A stretch of 14,101 nt of DNA from an uncultured Lachnospiraceae bacterium (GCA_947068385.1 CAMTBF010000031.1:1-14101); one strand, 5' to 3'. Counted from the first letter of the stretch, positions 7,824 to 14,101 are shown. A program made the numbers and translations. The notes: generated from the sequence alone by a model not told the origin.

Positions 7824-7893
7824 GGATGGGCTATATACGGATAAAGACAGTTGACGATATGGCGTACATATACATTTATGGATAGGAGCGGAT
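7824..7893 (+). promoter_or_regulatory. AT-rich gap with weak internal promoter candidate
   Basis: This 70-bp gap is the longest inside the operon and clearly more AT-rich than its surroundings. It holds TTGACG at 7851-7856 and, 17 bp on, ATTTAT at 7874-7879, a good -35 paired with a poor -10. An AGGAG at 7884-7888 serves the next gene. I see no hairpin with a T-run, so the operon is probably not interrupted here, but a secondary start for the downstream genes is possible. Confidence 0.25.
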
Positions 7894-8259
7894 ATGAGCG
7901 AGATAGGATATAGGCATTATATGTTCGTAGACGGGGATCTGCCGGGCAATGGGGAAGACCCCCGGCTGCCGGGGCATGAGGCCCTGATGATCACCAACCC
8001 CCATGACAGGGACGCCCATATATTGGTGAACCTGTACTTTGAGGACAGGGAGCCGGTGGAGGGGCTGCATCTGACGGTTCCCGCCCGGCGGGTGGTCTGC
8101 CACCGCACGGATCTCCCCTTCGGGGAGGAGGGCTGCCAGATTCCCTTCGGGCAGTATTCCCTGGAGCTGGAGAGCGACATCCCTGTCTGTGCCAGCTTCG
8201 GGCGTCTTGATAGACGGTACAATCTGGGGTATTATGTAACTGGCTACTGCGCGGTATGA
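7894..8259 (+). CDS. ASRT-family (sensory rhodopsin transducer-like) protein
   Basis: This 121-residue protein matches the family named after the Anabaena sensory rhodopsin transducer (PF07100). Family features seen in order are the opening FVDGDLPG, the E-A-L-M-I-T-N segment followed by H-I-L-V-N-L-Y-F, DREPVEG, the characteristic TVPARRVVCHRTD, then LESDIPVCASFGRLDRRYN. The domain is a small all-beta tetramer-forming fold. Comparative work has proposed that most members are small-molecule, perhaps sugar, binding domains, with rhodopsin coupling only in cyanobacteria. No rhodopsin gene is nearby. Its place beside a mutarotase in a sugar operon fits the ligand-binding view. Length and frame are normal and there is no signal peptide. 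It could be a lectin-like sensor, a small enzyme or a chaperone for a pathway intermediate; the sequence does not choose. Confidence 0.86.
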   Translation: MSEIGYRHYMFVDGDLPGNGEDPRLPGHEALMITNPHDRDAHILVNLYFEDREPVEGLHLTVPARRVVCHRTDLPFGEEGCQIPFGQYSLELESDIPVCASFGRLDRRYNLGYYVTGYCAV

Positions 8260-8260
8260 G

Positions 8261-8265
8261 AGGAG
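8261..8265 (+). promoter_or_regulatory. Ribosome binding site fixing the RhaM start
   Basis: AGGAG eight bases ahead of ATG 8274. The frame also has an ATG at 8256 overlapping the previous stop as ATGA, but nothing resembling a ribosome binding site precedes it, and starting at 8274 gives the 104-residue length and Y18/H22 numbering of E. coli RhaM. Confidence 0.8.
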
Positions 8266-8273
8266 CGTGCTTT

Positions 8274-8588
8274 ATGAAGCGGTTCATATTTCATTCGGAT
8301 CTGAAGCCGGAGAAGGTGGAGGACTATGTGGAGCTCCACAGCAAGCCCTGGGCGGCTCTGATGGAGCTGATCGGGGACTGCCACATCCACCACTACTCCA
8401 TTTCCCTCCGGGGGACGGAACTGTACACTTACTATGAATATACAGGCAGCGACTATGAGGCGGATAGGAAGAAGATGGAGGACAGCCCGGTGATGCAGGA
8501 GTGGTGGCGCTATTCAAAGCCCTGCTTCCTGCGCCATGAGGAGGGCATCTATTACGAAGACCTGGAAGAGGTGTTCTATGCGCCGTAA
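8274..8588 (+). CDS. rhaM: L-rhamnose mutarotase-like protein
   Basis: This is a 104-residue member of the RhaM family (PF05336), which interconverts alpha and beta anomers of L-rhamnose and related aldoses. The E. coli active-site set is present at nearly identical numbers: Y18 and H22 (VEDYVELHSKPW), Y41 (HHYSI) and the tryptophan pair W77-W78 (MQEWWRYSKP). It is cytoplasmic and works as a small ferredoxin-like dimer. The start at 8274 was chosen over 8256 because of the ribosome binding site and because it gives exactly the family length. It follows the ASRT gene by 14 bp. No rhamnose isomerase, kinase or aldolase accompanies it, so either the rest of the pathway lies elsewhere or the enzyme handles another sugar released by the operon's glycosidases. 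The family call is firm, the substrate is not. Confidence 0.9.
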   Translation: MKRFIFHSDLKPEKVEDYVELHSKPWAALMELIGDCHIHHYSISLRGTELYTYYEYTGSDYEADRKKMEDSPVMQEWWRYSKPCFLRHEEGIYYEDLEEVFYAP

Positions 8589-8618
8589 TGCAGGCTGCCA
8601 ATGCGTTAGGAGGTCAGA

Positions 8619-10829
8619 ATGATTCAGGTTCCACCGATTCAGAAAGATAAGATACTGCCCCTGCCCCATTTCCCGGCGGCCTACCAGTGCGTGATCTTCC
8701 GCAACTGGGGGCTTGTGCCGCCGGAGCGGATCGCCAGGGTGCTGGGGACGGACAGAGCCGTCCTGGAGGACAGCGCGGCTGCCCTGGGGCTTCCCAGGGA
8801 GCCGGAGGTGTGGGGAGACTGGCTGGGCAAGGGATATATCACCATTATCCATTACAACTGGCATCTCCTCTCCTACGAGGATCTGTGCGTCCTGCTGGAC
8901 TGGCCCATGGAGAGGCTGGCGTTCGTCCTGCAGGAGGACGATTTCCTGGAGGTGAAGCTGGGGGGATTCAAGCCCGCGGTGCCGGACTGCCGGTACCGCC
9001 CTCTGACGGCGGAGGAGGCAGCGGAGACCGGCCGGATCCGGGAGATTGTGACAGAACTGTCAGAAAAGCTGCCGCCTGTCACGGAAAAGCCCTTTGACTT
9101 TGAGCCGCGCTTTGGATTGTATGGCAGAGAGCCTTTGATTTTAAAGGATCCCCGCTATGAGGAGCGCTTCGTCTATTCCTACTGCGCCCTGTTCGGGGAC
9201 GTGCTGGCGGACAGGGCACTGCTGGACAGCTCCTTTCCCGACGCCCTGCTGGAGGCCTATGCTGCCCTGGGGATTACGGGCGTGTGGATTCATATCGTGC
9301 TGTACAACCTTGTCCCCTATCCCTTTGACGAAAAGCTGTCCCGGGGCTGGGAGGCCCGGCAGGAGGGGATGCGGTACCTGACGGAGAAGCTGGCAGGATG
9401 GGGGCTGCGCCTGTTTTTGTACTTCAATGAACCCAGGGCCATGCCCATGGCTTTCTTCGAAAAGAACCCTGAGCTTCTGGGGATGGCCAATTCCGAGGGG
9501 ACACTGGGCACCTTGTGCGTGAGCAGGCCCGAGGTGCAGGCATACCTCCGGGACAGCGCCGCCATGCTGGCCGGGAATGTCCCTCTGCTGGGCGGCATCT
9601 TCACCATTACCGCCTCCGAGAACATGACCAATTGCTACAGCCATGTAGCCGACGGCAGGAGGACTGCGTGTCCCCGCTGCAGGGCCATGACCCATGTGGA
9701 GAGCTTCGCTCTGGTGAACCGTCTGGTATACGAGGGAATCTCCAGCGTATCCACGACCATCCGGGTCATCGCCTGGACCTGGGGATGGCAGGGCGGCTGC
9801 GCCCGGGAAGTGATAGGGATGCTGCCGAAGGAGATTTCGGTGATGAATGTAAGCGAACAGGCTGTCACGAAGACCATCGGGGGGACGCAGACCAGCGTGC
9901 TGGACTATTCCATATCCGTGGAGGGGCCGGGGGAGTACGCCCTGAGGAACTGGCGGGACGCCCACGAGAGCGGGCATAAAGCCTACGCGAAGATACAGGC
10001 CGACAATACCTGGGAGATGGCGGCTGTGCCCTATATCCCTGTATTTGAACAGATCTACCGCCATGCCCGCAGGCTCACGGAAGCCGGGGAGAGCCGGCCG
10101 GACGGGCTGATGCTGTCCTGGAGCCTGGGCGGATACCCTTCCGCGTCCTTAAAGCTTCTGGCGGCATTTTATGAAAAAGGAGATTCCGTTCCCGAATTGA
10201 AGGAGATTTATGGGAAAATGTTCCCGGGAGCGGACGTGGATACCCTTGCGGAAGCCATCCATGCGTTCAGCGAGGCCTTTGCCGAGTATCCCTTCCATCT
10301 GGGAAGCGTCTATCAGGGGCCTCAGGAGCATGCCCCGGCCAATCTGCTCTATGAGCGGCCCACGGGCTTTTCGGCCACCATGACCGGTTTCCCTTACGAC
10401 GACATCGACGGCTGGCGGAGCATTTTCCCGCTGGAGACCTATATGGCACAGCTAAAGAAGCTGTCGGACAGATGGCATGAAGGGCTGTGGCGATTGGAGT
10501 CCCTGTACGGGGAGACGGAGGACGCGCGCCTTGAGGAGTTGTGGGACTGCGCGGAGATCTGCGACTGCCATTTCCGCTCCATGTATCTGCAATGCCTGTT
10601 CGTGGCCATACGGGATAACAGGGCTGGGGCCCATGATATGACCATGGCGGAAATCCTGCGGGAGGAAGAGGAGATCAGCATGCGCGTGGCAGCAGTCCAG
10701 GCCCGCAACGCCACCATCGGATATGAGGCCAGCAACCATTATTTCTACTACAGGAATGTCTTGATAGAGAAGGCGATAAGCTGCCGATACCTGGCAGGGA
10801 GAGCCGGGCTGCGGGAGGGCGGAGTATGA
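8619..10829 (+). CDS. Orphan TIM-barrel glycosidase-like protein with helical N-terminal domain
   Basis: I cannot assign this 736-residue protein to a named family. Residues about 28-110 form a helical region with two HTH-like segments, 36-58 (ERIARVLGTD... ending AAALGL) and 86-105 (YEDLCVLLDWPMERLAFVLQ). From about 180 the protein reads like a glycoside hydrolase barrel: an ALGITGVWIH strand, WGLRLFLYFNEPRAMP with E271, GGIFTITASEN with E334, ACPRC with C351 and C354, WTWGWQGG, and SWSLGGYPSAS near residue 500. E271 and E334 are the best candidates for catalytic acids, but this is by position only. A helical C-terminal region follows. There is no signal peptide or membrane span. TAGGAGGT at 8607-8614 precedes the start. 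Its end overlaps the acetyltransferase start by ATGA. A retaining or substrate-assisted hexosidase is my guess; a carbohydrate-binding role is an alternative. Confidence 0.58.
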   Translation: MIQVPPIQKDKILPLPHFPAAYQCVIFRNWGLVPPERIARVLGTDRAVLEDSAAALGLPREPEVWGDWLGKGYITIIHYNWHLLSYEDLCVLLDWPMERLAFVLQEDDFLEVKLGGFKPAVPDCRYRPLTAEEAAETGRIREIVTELSEKLPPVTEKPFDFEPRFGLYGREPLILKDPRYEERFVYSYCALFGDVLADRALLDSSFPDALLEAYAALGITGVWIHIVLYNLVPYPFDEKLSRGWEARQEGMRYLTEKLAGWGLRLFLYFNEPRAMPMAFFEKNPELLGMANSEGTLGTLCVSRPEVQAYLRDSAAMLAGNVPLLGGIFTITASENMTNCYSHVADGRRTACPRCRAMTHVESFALVNRLVYEGISSVSTTIRVIAWTWGWQGGCAREVIGMLPKEISVMNVSEQAVTKTIGGTQTSVLDYSISVEGPGEYALRNWRDAHESGHKAYAKIQADNTWEMAAVPYIPVFEQIYRHARRLTEAGESRPDGLMLSWSLGGYPSASLKLLAAFYEKGDSVPELKEIYGKMFPGADVDTLAEAIHAFSEAFAEYPFHLGSVYQGPQEHAPANLLYERPTGFSATMTGFPYDDIDGWRSIFPLETYMAQLKKLSDRWHEGLWRLESLYGETEDARLEELWDCAEICDCHFRSMYLQCLFVAIRDNRAGAHDMTMAEILREEEEISMRVAAVQARNATIGYEASNHYFYYRNVLIEKAISCRYLAGRAGLREGGV

Positions 10830-11392
10830 AGTTCGACTATGCGGCTGAGGAGGAAAAGTGCAGGGCCGGACTGCTCTACAATATCCGCACGCCGGAGAGG
10901 GAGGCGGCCCATGTGGCCTGTATGGATCTGTGCCACGCATATAACCATACCCTGCCCTCCGACTTCCCGGGGAGGGAGCGGATTCTGCGGAAGCTTTTCG
11001 GGAGGCTGGGGGCGGAGCCCTATGTGGAACCGGATATCTTCTGCGGCTTCGGATTCAATATGGAGGCAGGGGACAGGCTGTTCGTGAACAGCGGCTGCGT
11101 GTTCGTGGATCCGGGGAAGATTGTATTCGGGGATGATGTGCTGATAGGCCCTCAGTGCGGGTTCTATACTGCCATCCATCCCCTGGATACAAAGCTGCGG
11201 GCGGAAGGGTATGAGGTGGCAAAACCTATCCATGTAGGGAATAATGTCTGGTTCGGAGGCCATGTCAGCGTCCTGCCTGGGGTGACCATCGGAGCCGGCA
11301 GCGTAATCGGAGCCGGCAGCGTAGTGGCCCGGGACATCCCCAGCGGTGTGCTGGCGCTGGGGAACCCCTGCCGGGTGGTGAGGGAGATTTGA
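10826..11392 (+). CDS. Maltose/galactoside O-acetyltransferase family protein
   Basis: This 188-residue acetyl-CoA-dependent sugar O-acetyltransferase belongs to the LacA/Maa/NodL group. The N-terminal Mac domain spans about residues 5-55. It is followed by a left-handed beta-helix built from hexapeptide repeats, with catalytic histidine H118 in FYTAIHPLD and the closing GNPCRVVREI seen in LacA. These cytoplasmic trimers acetylate the C6 hydroxyl of non-metabolisable or excess sugars so that they can leave the cell, which fits an import and hydrolysis operon. The ATG overlaps the stop of the preceding gene (ATGA at 10826-10829), so expression is translationally coupled. It is the last gene of the + strand operon; six T residues follow its stop directly. 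The sugar acceptor cannot be deduced; LacA and Maa equivalents cannot be separated by eye. Confidence 0.94.
   Translation: MKFDYAAEEEKCRAGLLYNIRTPEREAAHVACMDLCHAYNHTLPSDFPGRERILRKLFGRLGAEPYVEPDIFCGFGFNMEAGDRLFVNSGCVFVDPGKIVFGDDVLIGPQCGFYTAIHPLDTKLRAEGYEVAKPIHVGNNVWFGGHVSVLPGVTIGAGSVIGAGSVVARDIPSGVLALGNPCRVVREI
11288..11323 (+). repeat. Perfect 18-bp tandem repeat inside the acetyltransferase
   Basis: ATCGGAGCCGGCAGCGTA occurs twice head to tail (11288-11305 and 11306-11323), encoding IGAGSV twice, i.e. one beta-helix rung in duplicate. The protein has the same length as LacA across this region, so this is not an added rung but two rungs with identical DNA. Confidence 0.95.
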
Positions 11393-11501
11393 TTTTTTCA
11401 ACGTCCTTGCTCCAGATATCTGTTTCTGGTATATGCCCTCTTACAGCATTCGTTAACCCTCTGCCCACGTCATTGTCCGAAAGGCACTCCGGTTTTCCGC
11501 C
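11393..11501. other. Convergent intergenic region
   Basis: This is 109 bp between the end of the long operon and the end of the GH31 gene. It starts with TTTTTT directly after the acetyltransferase stop. Small inverted repeats are CCAGA/TCTGG (11412-11416 with 11425-11429, around a palindromic AGATATCT) and AAGGC/GCCTT (11481-11485 with 11499-11503). None is a textbook hairpin plus T-run, so a bidirectional terminator is expected here from the gene layout but is not clearly shown by the sequence. I see no gene in it. Confidence 0.6.
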
Positions 11502-13529
11502 TTACATCACCCTCTCGAACACCGGAATAGAATCAATCGGTGCCATGGCATGGACGACCTGGCCGCCCTGGTACTCCTTCCCGTCCCTGGTATCCCGCCA
11601 GGCACCAACCGGCAGGTACACATCCCGCTCAAACTGGTTCAGGCGCAGGATCGGCGCCACCAGATACCTGTCCCCGAACATGTACTGATCCTGCAGCTCC
11701 CAGCACCTTTCGTCCTCCGGGAACTCGTAGAACATAGTGCGGATCAGCGGGGAGCCGTTCTCCGAGGCCTCCCTGTAGAGCCCCTTGATATAATCGTGCA
11801 TGCCCCTGCGGATGTCCAGGTACTTGCGCATGATGCGGTAATTCTCCTCCCCATAGCTCCACAGCTCGTTGGGCTGGCCCGTGTGCAGATAGCCGCCGCC
11901 CCAGTCTCTGTCGTCCAGGGGCGGGATATTGTAAGGCCCCCTGTCCCCGTGCATCCGCAGCACCGCGGAATACACCGCGAACTCATACCAGCGGATCAGG
12001 AGCTGCTGGAAATCCGGGTCGTTCACATCGTCCGTCATGAACCCGCCTACATCTGTAGTCCACCAGGGGATGCCCGCCAGCCCCATGTTCAGCCCCGCCT
12101 GGAGCTGGTCATAGAGGGCCTCGAAGGTGCTGGGCACGTCCCCGGACCAGACCACATTGCCGTACTTCTGGCTCCCCGCCCAGGCGCAGCGCAGGAGGTT
12201 CACGATCTCCTCGTTCCCCAATGCCTTCATGTTGTCATAGAAGACACGGCTGTAGAGCTGGGGATAGATATTGCTGCAGGACAGGGCGGGCCCCTCCATG
12301 TACCGGTAGTGGTCGAAATCATACACCCCGTAATCCGGCTCGGAATTGTCCAGCCAGAAAGCGTCTATCCCCAGGTCGTAATAATTCCGCTTGCAGACCT
12401 CCCACACATACTGCCTGGCCTCCGGATTGAACACATCGATTTCCACGCAGTCCCCCTGGTAATCGTAGGTCTGGGCCGCCCCGCGCTCCGTCCGGATCAG
12501 CAGCCCCCTGTCCATCATCTCCCAGAAATGCTCGCTGCGCCTGTCCACGGAGGGCCATATGGACACCACCACCTTGATGCCCATGGCGTGGAGCTCCTCC
12601 ACCATGGCCTTTGGATCCGGCCAGTAGGTGGTGTCGAACTTCCAGTCCCCCTGCACCGTCCAGTGGAAGAAATCGATGACGATCTGGTCGATCTGGATGC
12701 CTTCCTTCTGATACTGCCTGGCCACGGACAGCACCTCCTCCTGGGTGCGGTAGCGCAGCTTGCACTGCCACAGCCCCATGCGGTCCTCCGGGAACATGGG
12801 GGCCCGCCCGGTGACTGCCGTATAGTGCTCCAGGATTCCCTTCGGCCCGTCGGCCACGGTGAGCCAGTAGTCCATCTGCCTGGTGGAGCGGGCCGTCCAC
12901 TCGGTGTAGTTCTTCCCGAAGGCCACCTGTCCCACCGCCGGATTGTTCCAGAGCATGCCGTACCCTAAGCTGGACACCAGGAAGGGCACGGAAATCTGGG
13001 AGTTGCGCTGGGCCAGCTCCAGCACGCAGCCCTTCAGGTCCAGATAGGGCTGCTGGTACTGCCCCATGCCGTAGAGCTTCTCCCCGTCATTGCTCTCGAA
13101 CTTCACGTTCAGCTGATGCTCGCTGCCGCCGATCACGCCTTTCCACTCCCGGTTGACGATCTTCAGGCAGCGGCTCTCCCGGCTCAGGGTTCCGTCGTAC
13201 TCCCGGAAATACTCCTGCAGGAAAGGCTTCCCGTCCCTGTAGAACACCATCACCCCGCGGAAATTCACCACGGCCCGGATGCGCCCGTTGGTGACGGAGG
13301 CGATCTGGCGCTTGTCCATGGTGCCGTCCCCCACCCAGTGGTCCACCTCGCCGATCTCCACCTCTGCCCGGCTTGGCCCCGGGTCTTCCGTCAGCGCCCA
13401 GTCCTGCTCCGTGAAGGAGGGGAGCCTGGTGGCCCGCACCCGCAGGGAATCCTTCCCCCAGGCCTCGATGCGCAGCGTCTCTCCATTCTGCCTGGCGATC
13501 AGAGCGCCGTTTTCTTCTTTGAATTGCAT
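11502..13529 (-). CDS. GH31 family alpha-glycosidase (alpha-xylosidase/glucosidase type)
   Basis: This 675-residue retaining alpha-glycosidase has a beta-sandwich N-terminal domain (about 1-235), a catalytic barrel from about 241 (GRAPMFPEDRMGLWQCKLRY) to about 550, and a proximal beta domain after it. The nucleophile is D394 in FWLDNSEPD and the acid/base is D464 in VWSGDVPS; the intervening HGDRGP-type segment downstream is also typical. It lacks a signal peptide, so it acts on imported substrate. Many GH31 enzymes prefer alpha-xylosides, alpha-glucosides, alpha-galactosides or sulfoquinovosides; the residues visible here do not decide. The protein ends at IPVFERVM, where relatives continue with VREG or similar, so a small frameshift near the stop is possible. 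AAAGGAAG seven bases before the ATG supports the start. It is transcribed divergently from the AraC-type regulator and convergently to the main operon. Confidence 0.93.
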   Translation of the reverse strand: MQFKEENGALIARQNGETLRIEAWGKDSLRVRATRLPSFTEQDWALTEDPGPSRAEVEIGEVDHWVGDGTMDKRQIASVTNGRIRAVVNFRGVMVFYRDGKPFLQEYFREYDGTLSRESRCLKIVNREWKGVIGGSEHQLNVKFESNDGEKLYGMGQYQQPYLDLKGCVLELAQRNSQISVPFLVSSLGYGMLWNNPAVGQVAFGKNYTEWTARSTRQMDYWLTVADGPKGILEHYTAVTGRAPMFPEDRMGLWQCKLRYRTQEEVLSVARQYQKEGIQIDQIVIDFFHWTVQGDWKFDTTYWPDPKAMVEELHAMGIKVVVSIWPSVDRRSEHFWEMMDRGLLIRTERGAAQTYDYQGDCVEIDVFNPEARQYVWEVCKRNYYDLGIDAFWLDNSEPDYGVYDFDHYRYMEGPALSCSNIYPQLYSRVFYDNMKALGNEEIVNLLRCAWAGSQKYGNVVWSGDVPSTFEALYDQLQAGLNMGLAGIPWWTTDVGGFMTDDVNDPDFQQLLIRWYEFAVYSAVLRMHGDRGPYNIPPLDDRDWGGGYLHTGQPNELWSYGEENYRIMRKYLDIRRGMHDYIKGLYREASENGSPLIRTMFYEFPEDERCWELQDQYMFGDRYLVAPILRLNQFERDVYLPVGAWRDTRDGKEYQGGQVVHAMAPIDSIPVFERVM

Positions 13530-13582
13530 GGCTTTTCTTCCTTTCTGGTTTCTATTTTACATGCCGAATCTTCCTGATCAGA

Positions 13583-13612
13583 CTGGCAATCTGCCCATAC
13601 TTGTATTATACT
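13583..13612 (+). promoter_or_regulatory. Candidate promoter for the AraC-type regulator
   Basis: CTGGCA (13583-13588) and TATACT (13607-13612) are separated by 18 bp, matching four and five of six consensus positions. The -10 overlaps the -10 of the opposing GH31 promoter. A second, poorer option is TTGACC at 13632-13637 with CACTAT at 13656-13661. Confidence 0.4.
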
Positions 13613-13634
13613 AATCCCAGAAGGGAAATACTTG
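13597..13634. repeat. Direct repeat ATACTTG, possible operator pair
   Basis: ATACTTG occurs at 13597-13603 and 13628-13634, 31 bp apart start to start, about three helical turns. The second copy covers the -35 position of the GH31 promoter and the first lies just downstream of its -10. AraC-type regulators often bind direct repeats placed on one face of the DNA, so this is a reasonable operator candidate, though seven bases could match by chance. Confidence 0.35.
13605..13610 (-). promoter_or_regulatory. -10 element for the GH31 gene
   Basis: A perfect TATAAT on the - strand lies about 75 bp upstream of the GH31 start codon. The position 17 bp further upstream (13628-13633) reads AAGTAT, a poor -35, so transcription probably needs an activator, most simply the neighbouring AraC-type protein. 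Confidence 0.6.
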
Positions 13635-13683
13635 ACCTTTTATGGCGGTTTCTAACACTATTTTGACAAAGGAGGGACATGGC

Positions 13684-14101
13684 ATGAACAGCCGGGAACC
13701 AGATCCGTTCCGCGAGGCCACTGAGCACGGCAACCTGCGCTTCCACCTGATGCTACATGAATACACTACAAACCCGTCTTTGCAGGAGCGCCTCTACACC
13801 CACTGGCATGAGGAATACGAGCTGCTGGCCGTGGAGGAGGGCCGGGGCATCGCCCATGTGCACAACCACAGATTCCCGGTGGCCCAGGGGGACATCCTGT
13901 TCGTGGATTCCGGAAACCTCCACTCCCTGTCCGCGGAGCCCGGCGTCCCCCTGAGCTTCTACGCCCTGGTGTTCGGCCGGGAGCTGATATGCAGCAGCGG
14001 CAATGACGACATCCAGCAGAAATACATCCTGAGCCAGTCCTCGGGCAGGCTGGTGTTCCGCGACCACTTCCGGGCCGGGGAGGAGGCCTGGGAGGCGCTG
14101 C
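13684..14101 (+). CDS. AraC-type transcriptional regulator, N-terminal part (cut by window end)
   Basis: An open frame of 139 codons runs off the window. It begins MNSREPDPFREATEHGNLRF and shows the AraC-type sugar-sensing cupin: H40-W41-H42 followed by EEYELL, then VEEGRGIAHVHNHRF, QGDILFVDSGNLHSL with H80. The DNA-binding pair of helix-turn-helix motifs expected at the C-terminus would lie beyond base 14101, so the AraC assignment rests on the sensor domain and the context. AAAGGAGGG at 13668-13676 is seven bases ahead of this ATG; the nearby ATG at 13679 stops after two codons. The gene is divergent from the GH31 gene, the common arrangement for a regulator and its target. It probably senses the imported sugar or a derivative and activates GH31 and perhaps the convergent operon. 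Confidence 0.85.
   Translation, partial: MNSREPDPFREATEHGNLRFHLMLHEYTTNPSLQERLYTHWHEEYELLAVEEGRGIAHVHNHRFPVAQGDILFVDSGNLHSLSAEPGVPLSFYALVFGRELICSSGNDDIQQKYILSQSSGRLVFRDHFRAGEEAWEAL

Noticed and set aside
8256..8273. Earlier ATG for the RhaM gene, overlapping the ASRT stop as ATGA
   Set aside because: No ribosome binding site precedes it, and the later start at 8274 gives the exact family length and residue numbering.
11355..11398. Intrinsic terminator at the end of the acetyltransferase gene (GGGG/CCCC or CCCT/AGGG stems and the T6 run)
   Set aside because: The possible stems are only four base pairs, and are either too tight-looped or too far from the T-run, so I did not call it.
11550..12968. 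472-codon open frame on the + strand opposite the GH31 gene
   Set aside because: It is antisense to a clear GH31 enzyme, has low-complexity His/Pro/Val/Gly-rich composition typical of GC-rich shadows, and matches no family I recognise.
13663..13668. Perfect TTGACA as a -35 box for the AraC-type gene
   Set aside because: It abuts the ribosome binding site and lies only 15 bp before the start codon, so any transcript from it would begin inside the coding region.

Overview
The window is a piece of a GC-rich bacterial genome with strong AGGAGG-type ribosome binding sites, short or overlapping gene junctions, LplB/LplC-type sugar permeases and several families typical of Clostridia. I read it as a Bacillota member, most likely Lachnospiraceae-like and perhaps gut-derived. 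That assignment is an inference from style; no taxonomic marker gene is present. Bases 1-51 are not genomic: they match an Illumina indexed adapter with one mismatch, so the window begins at the raw end of a contig and everything upstream of base 52 is lost.

Layout. From 67 to 11392 ten genes run on the + strand as what looks like one long operon: two ABC sugar permeases (67-987, 1010-1909); a 701-aa glycosidase-like protein with a C-terminal amidotransferase-like domain (1934-4039); an M81/MlrC-type metallopeptidase (4076-5584); a uroporphyrinogen-decarboxylase-family protein (5581-6630); an M24/creatinase-fold protein that has lost most metal ligands (6651-7823); a small ASRT-family protein (7894-8259); an L-rhamnose mutarotase-like protein (8274-8588); a 736-aa orphan TIM-barrel-like protein (8619-10829); and a LacA/Maa-type sugar O-acetyltransferase (10826-11392). 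A 109-bp convergent gap follows, then a GH31 alpha-glycosidase on the - strand (11502-13529). A 154-bp divergent promoter region separates it from an AraC-type regulator on the + strand (13684 onward), which is cut by the window end.

How they may work together. The permeases would import a glycoside or oligosaccharide, using a solute-binding protein probably encoded upstream of the lost edge and a shared ATPase encoded elsewhere. None of the enzymes shows an export signal, so processing is probably cytoplasmic: the two unassigned glycosidase-like proteins and GH31 would cleave glycosidic bonds, RhaM would equilibrate the anomers of a (deoxy)aldose, and the acetyltransferase would cap excess sugar. 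The M81, URO-D-family, M24-fold and ASRT proteins are not explained by ordinary sugar catabolism, and there is no kinase, isomerase or aldolase here. Together they suggest an aglycone or modified-sugar pathway that I cannot match to a described system. The AraC-type regulator probably senses the substrate and controls at least the GH31 gene.
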